Below, in pieces: positions 60,650 to 64,000 of a stretch of DNA of 64,000 nt. The DNA lies in contig DATGHC010000009.1 in assembly GCA_035308165.1 (NCBI GenBank), positions 62,001 through 126,000 of the forward strand, in the 5' to 3' direction. The stretch's first letter is position 1, and each line of letters begins with the position of its first letter. The DNA is from DASTCZ01 sp035308165 (GTDB taxonomy: Bacteria > Acidobacteriota > Terriglobia > Acidiferrales > UBA7541). Below the pieces are notes generated by a model that saw only the letters and a program-made list of their open reading frames with translations, ran no database searches and was not told the origin of the DNA. Position numbers and translations under genes: made by a program.

Positions 60650-63166
60650 ATGGAATCACTGTGGAAAGACATCCGATTTGGCCTTCGGATGCTAATACAA
60701 AAACCAGGATTCACGGCCATCGCCGTACTCACACTGGCGCTCGGGATTGGCGCGAATACGGCGATCTTCACGCTGTTTGATGCGGTGCTGCTGGAATCAT
60801 TGCCGGTGAGGGAGCCTGGACGGTTGGCGTTGTTCACCAACAACTCAAGCGAAGGTACATCGTCGGGAAGTGTGCCAACCGGTCAATGGACATACTTCTC
60901 TTACGAATCCTACGATTTCCTGAGAAAACAATCGTTGCCATTTGAGTCGTTGTGCGCGTTCCGGGCCGGGGAAGGTCCGGTTTCCGTACGTTTTGAAGGA
61001 AGCGGTGCGGATGGGCAGGTGGCGCGGGCTATTGCACACTTGGTATCCGGAAATTATTTTACCGTGATGGGCGTGGACTCGGCGATTGGCCGTACCTTGA
61101 CACCGGATGACGACAAGCCAAATGCGCCGCCGGTGGCGGTGGTCAGCAATGGATATTGGAAGCAGCGGCTGAATTCTGATCCGGCCGCTGTGGGCAAGGT
61201 GGCAATCCTGAATGGGACGGCGTTCACAATAGTTGGAGTGACACCGCCGGAATTCTTTGGCGAGCGTGTGCGGCGCCCTCCGGATTATTGGGTACCGCTG
61301 GTTTTTCAACCGCAAATCGAACTGCGCGAGTCCTATTTGGAGAAGAAAGACACGTACTGGCTGTATTTGATGGGACGGCTGCGTCCGGGCGCGACGCGAG
61401 ATCAAGCGCAGGCGGCCAGCACAGTCGCGCTGCAACAGTTTTTGACATTCAATGCCGGAACAAAACTCACCGATGAAAACAAGGCCACCATTGCGAAGAC
61501 CTACATTCGTCTTTATGACGGCGGCGCAGGAATCTCCGGTTTGCGGTTGAATTATTCGCAGCCGCTGCGGGTGCTGCTGGTTGTGGTGGTGATGGTGCTG
61601 CTGATTGCCTGCGCAAATGTGGGAAATTTGCTCCTGTCACGGGCGGTATCGCGGAGGGCTGAGATTACGGTACGCCTGGCGATGGGAGCGAGCCGTGGGC
61701 GGTTGATCCGCCAACTGCTGACGGAAAGCGTGTTGCTCGCAGCGCTGGGCGCCGGTGGAGGAATGTTGCTGGCAGTCTGGGCCATCGCCGCACTAGTGTC
61801 GGTCGTGGCGCCCAACGCACCCATCCATCCGCATTTGAATGGACTGGTGCTGGGGTTCACGCTGGGGATTACGTTGGCGTCGGGGATTCTGTTCGGGTTG
61901 GCGCCGGCGCTGCAAGCCGGGAAAACGGATCTAGTTACGGCGCTTAAATTAGGTGGCGGACGTGTGGCAGGAAATCGGAAGAAAGTTGGGCTTACACAGG
62001 CGCTGGTGGTGGGGCAGATCGCGATATCGCTAGTGCTGCTGGTGGGAGCGAGTTTATTTGCGCGAAGTTTGCTGAACATGGAAAAACTGCCGCTGGGATT
62101 CAATCAGGAAAATGTCTTGCTGGCGCGGCTGAATCCGCGGATTGCGGGATACAAGCCAGCGGAGGTGGGTGCGTTGTACCGGAAGCTATACGACCGGCTG
62201 AGCGCATTACCGGGAGTGGAAGCGGCAACTCTTGCCAGCTACAGCCCGTTGAGCGGAAGCAACAGCACGAGCAGCCTGAACATACAAGGCTACGTGGAGA
62301 AACCGCACGAAAGTCCCGAGGCGCAAAGGATTTACGTGGGACCGAATTATCCGAAAGCCTTGGGAATGCCGCTGCTGCTGGGCCGGGAAATTGGATTGCA
62401 GGATACGCCGGGCGCCCCCAAAGTGGCCATGGTAAATGAGGCTTTTGTACGAAGTTATTTTCCGAAGGAGAATCCGATCGGCCATCGGTTCAGTTTTGAG
62501 GGCAGCAAGGACCAGGCGGACATTGAAATCATTGGAGTATTGAAGGACGCGCAATTTGAAAACGTGCAGAAAAAAATCCAGGAGACCGTGTTTCAGGCGC
62601 TGCTCCAGGACCAATCGCAATTTGCGTTGTCGGCGGAAGTGGAGTTACGAACCGCGCGCGATCCGGGCGGGATGGCAAGCGTGGTCAGAACCGCAATTGG
62701 CCAGGAGGATTCCAAGCTGCCTATCTCCGGAGTGCAGTCGCTCCGCGAACAGGTGGAAGGAAATTTCAATCAAGAGCGTCTGGCAGCGCGGCTGGTGAGT
62801 TTCTTTGGCGGGCTGGCCTTGCTGCTGGCTTGCTTGGGGCTTTATGGAGTTGTGGCGCAGGGAGTGTCGCGGCGGACGAATGAAATTGGAATCCGGATGG
62901 CGCTGGGTGCGCAGCGCGGAAGAATTCTGTGGATGGTGTTCCGCGACACGATGTTGCTGCTGATCGCCGGTTTGGCGGTCGGGATCCCGGCAGCGGTGGG
63001 GGCGACGCGATTGATTGCCAACCAGTTGTTTGGATTAGGGCCATGGGATGCGCTGTCTTTCGTGCTGGCAATTTTAATTTTGGGATTGGTGACGGCGCTG
63101 GCGGGATTTTTGCCGGCACGTCGGGCTTCGCGCGTGGATCCGATCGTGGCGCTGAGATATGAGTAA
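60650..63166 (+). CDS. ADOP-type permease, copy H
   Basis: An 838-residue two-unit MacB/FtsX permease, no prefix domain. Start ESLWKDIRFGLRMLIQKPGF; first helix AVLTLALGIGANTAIFTLFD. FtsX 1 has LLIACANVGNLLLSRAVSRR and AMGASRGRLIRQLLTESVLL; FtsX 2 has YGVVAQGVSRRTNEIGIRMA; tail SRVDPIVALRYE. It follows copy G after a 99-nt gap, so a promoter of its own is possible. It ends the array. Confidence 0.93.
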   Translation: MESLWKDIRFGLRMLIQKPGFTAIAVLTLALGIGANTAIFTLFDAVLLESLPVREPGRLALFTNNSSEGTSSGSVPTGQWTYFSYESYDFLRKQSLPFESLCAFRAGEGPVSVRFEGSGADGQVARAIAHLVSGNYFTVMGVDSAIGRTLTPDDDKPNAPPVAVVSNGYWKQRLNSDPAAVGKVAILNGTAFTIVGVTPPEFFGERVRRPPDYWVPLVFQPQIELRESYLEKKDTYWLYLMGRLRPGATRDQAQAASTVALQQFLTFNAGTKLTDENKATIAKTYIRLYDGGAGISGLRLNYSQPLRVLLVVVVMVLLIACANVGNLLLSRAVSRRAEITVRLAMGASRGRLIRQLLTESVLLAALGAGGGMLLAVWAIAALVSVVAPNAPIHPHLNGLVLGFTLGITLASGILFGLAPALQAGKTDLVTALKLGGGRVAGNRKKVGLTQALVVGQIAISLVLLVGASLFARSLLNMEKLPLGFNQENVLLARLNPRIAGYKPAEVGALYRKLYDRLSALPGVEAATLASYSPLSGSNSTSSLNIQGYVEKPHESPEAQRIYVGPNYPKALGMPLLLGREIGLQDTPGAPKVAMVNEAFVRSYFPKENPIGHRFSFEGSKDQADIEIIGVLKDAQFENVQKKIQETVFQALLQDQSQFALSAEVELRTARDPGGMASVVRTAIGQEDSKLPISGVQSLREQVEGNFNQERLAARLVSFFGGLALLLACLGLYGVVAQGVSRRTNEIGIRMALGAQRGRILWMVFRDTMLLLIAGLAVGIPAAVGATRLIANQLFGLGPWDALSFVLAILILGLVTALAGFLPARRASRVDPIVALRYE

Positions 63167-63229
63167 CAACGCGGAATGAAATCCGGCAGGCCGCACTTCG
63201 ACTTTCAGGTCAAGCAGTCGCCCCTTCGG

Positions 63230-63913
63230 CTACTTCAGGTAGCGGCGAATATCCCTTAAAACTTTGTCGAACATGGCGGGCGTGAGACGACCCGTCTGCG
63301 TGTTCTGTTGGCTTGGATGATAAGAGCCGAAGAGCCGCGGAAGTTTTCCAGGCAGCGCAAAACTTGCGGCGTGAGCGAAAGGATACGCACTGGCGCGGGC
63401 GATCAATTTGCGAGCGACGAGCAGGCGAAGATATTGAGTCCAGGCAATGTGGCCCAACGCGAGGATGGCGCGGGGACGAAGCAAATCGAGTTCAGCTTCG
63501 AGATACGGCAAACAATTACGGATTTCGGCGGGAGAAGGTTTGTTTGCCGGAGGGGCACAACGCGCGACCGCGCCGACGTAGGCATTGGAGAGAGTAAGAC
63601 CGTCGTCGCGTGAGATGGACGTGGGCTGGTTGGCGAATCCGGCACGATGGAGTTGCTTGTAAAGGAAGTCGCCGCTGCGGTCACCGGTGAACATGCGTCC
63701 CGTGCGATTGGATCCATGGGCGCCGGGGGCCAGGCCGATGATCATTAATTCGGCATGCGGATCGCCGAAGCCGGGAACGGGGCGGCCCCAATAAGCTTCG
63801 CCGCGAAAAGCGCGACGTTTTATGCGGGCAACTTCCTCACGATAGCGAACGAGCCGCGGACATTTGCGGCACTGGATGATTTGTTGGTTCAGGGTTTTCA
63901 GATTTATTTCCAT
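63230..63913 (-). CDS. Family 5 uracil-DNA glycosylase (UdgB-type, iron-sulfur)
   Basis: Removes uracil and other deaminated bases from DNA in base-excision repair. About 227 residues with four Cys for an iron-sulfur cluster (Cys15, Cys18, Cys119, Cys134). The active-site motif is GLAPGAHGSNRTGRMFTGD and the DNA-binding motif GSYHPSQQNTQTG. In family 5 the usual catalytic Asp/Asn of motif I is replaced by Ala-His as seen here. ATG 63913 begins the fold; the longer frame to 63964 is unneeded. It is convergent with ADOP copy H. Past it, 63965-64000 holds nothing. Confidence 0.93.
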   Translation of the reverse strand: MEINLKTLNQQIIQCRKCPRLVRYREEVARIKRRAFRGEAYWGRPVPGFGDPHAELMIIGLAPGAHGSNRTGRMFTGDRSGDFLYKQLHRAGFANQPTSISRDDGLTLSNAYVGAVARCAPPANKPSPAEIRNCLPYLEAELDLLRPRAILALGHIAWTQYLRLLVARKLIARASAYPFAHAASFALPGKLPRLFGSYHPSQQNTQTGRLTPAMFDKVLRDIRRYLK

Positions 63914-64000
63914 CGGTAGAAATCTTACTGCTTTTCGACGGGGATTCGGAGCCGGGCCCGGCATCCGTGAGAATCGTCACGGTTTTCGAGAGCGAGGCTG

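Noticed and set aside
1..64000. tRNA, rRNA, CRISPR arrays, insertion sequences, prophage genes
   Set aside because: None recognised by eye in gaps or coding regions; short tRNAs could still be missed without a covariance-model scan.

Overview
This window most likely comes from an Acidobacteriota chromosome (Terriglobia/Acidobacteriia-like). The main reason is eight large two-lobed MacB/FtsX-type permeases of the kind called ADOP (acidobacterial duplicated orphan permease). A VWFA-related secreted protein of acidobacterial type and several PadR/ADOP and RND efflux arrangements common in that phylum agree with this. Taxonomy is inferred from gene content only. I recognised no rRNA, tRNA, CRISPR array, insertion sequence or prophage.

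Layout. 1-11,980: the cut-off end of a HlyD-type efflux adaptor, citrate synthase, a lone ADOP, a degenerate CbiX-like protein, then a rightward run of secreted hydrolases (an amidohydrolase and an S9 peptidase), a polytopic membrane protein and a small secreted protein. 12,063-16,564: a leftward pstS-pstC-pstA-pstB-phoU operon. 16,849-23,826: a small secreted protein, an RraA-like protein, and a translationally coupled adaptor / RND pump / TolC efflux operon. 24,128-29,340: a porin, then a leftward phoB-phoR-phoU operon. The two phosphate operons and the porin appear to be one Pho regulon: TGTAACA-type direct repeats with an 11-bp period lie upstream of both pstS and the porin, and one half-site lies upstream of phoB.

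30,236-38,494: a PadR repressor followed by three tandem ADOPs with N-terminal prefix domains, all leftward, with a good promoter and an overlapping imperfect palindrome. 38,648-45,958: hypothetical membrane proteins, a lipoprotein hydrolase, a VWFA protein and an Ig-like/PQQ-propeller lipoprotein that ends in a clear terminator. 46,075-49,663: a leftward dinG-queD-small membrane protein-queE group. 49,696-52,387: a TetR repressor divergent from a RibD-C/DHFR-like reductase, a DUF4287/DUF5655 protein and a small cytochrome c. 52,629-63,166: a second array of four ADOPs with a small recombinase-like helix-turn-helix protein inserted after the first. 63,230-63,913: a family 5 uracil-DNA glycosylase.

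The most interesting points are: the inferred Pho regulon with a putative new target porin and two PhoU proteins; the two ADOP arrays (about a third of the window, with no ABC ATPase other than PstB); an RND pump whose classical proton-relay residues are substituted (Asp-Asn in TM4, Ser for Lys in TM10); and a CbiX-like protein in which both metal-ligand histidines have become proline. All homology calls are by eye from motifs; no database search was run.
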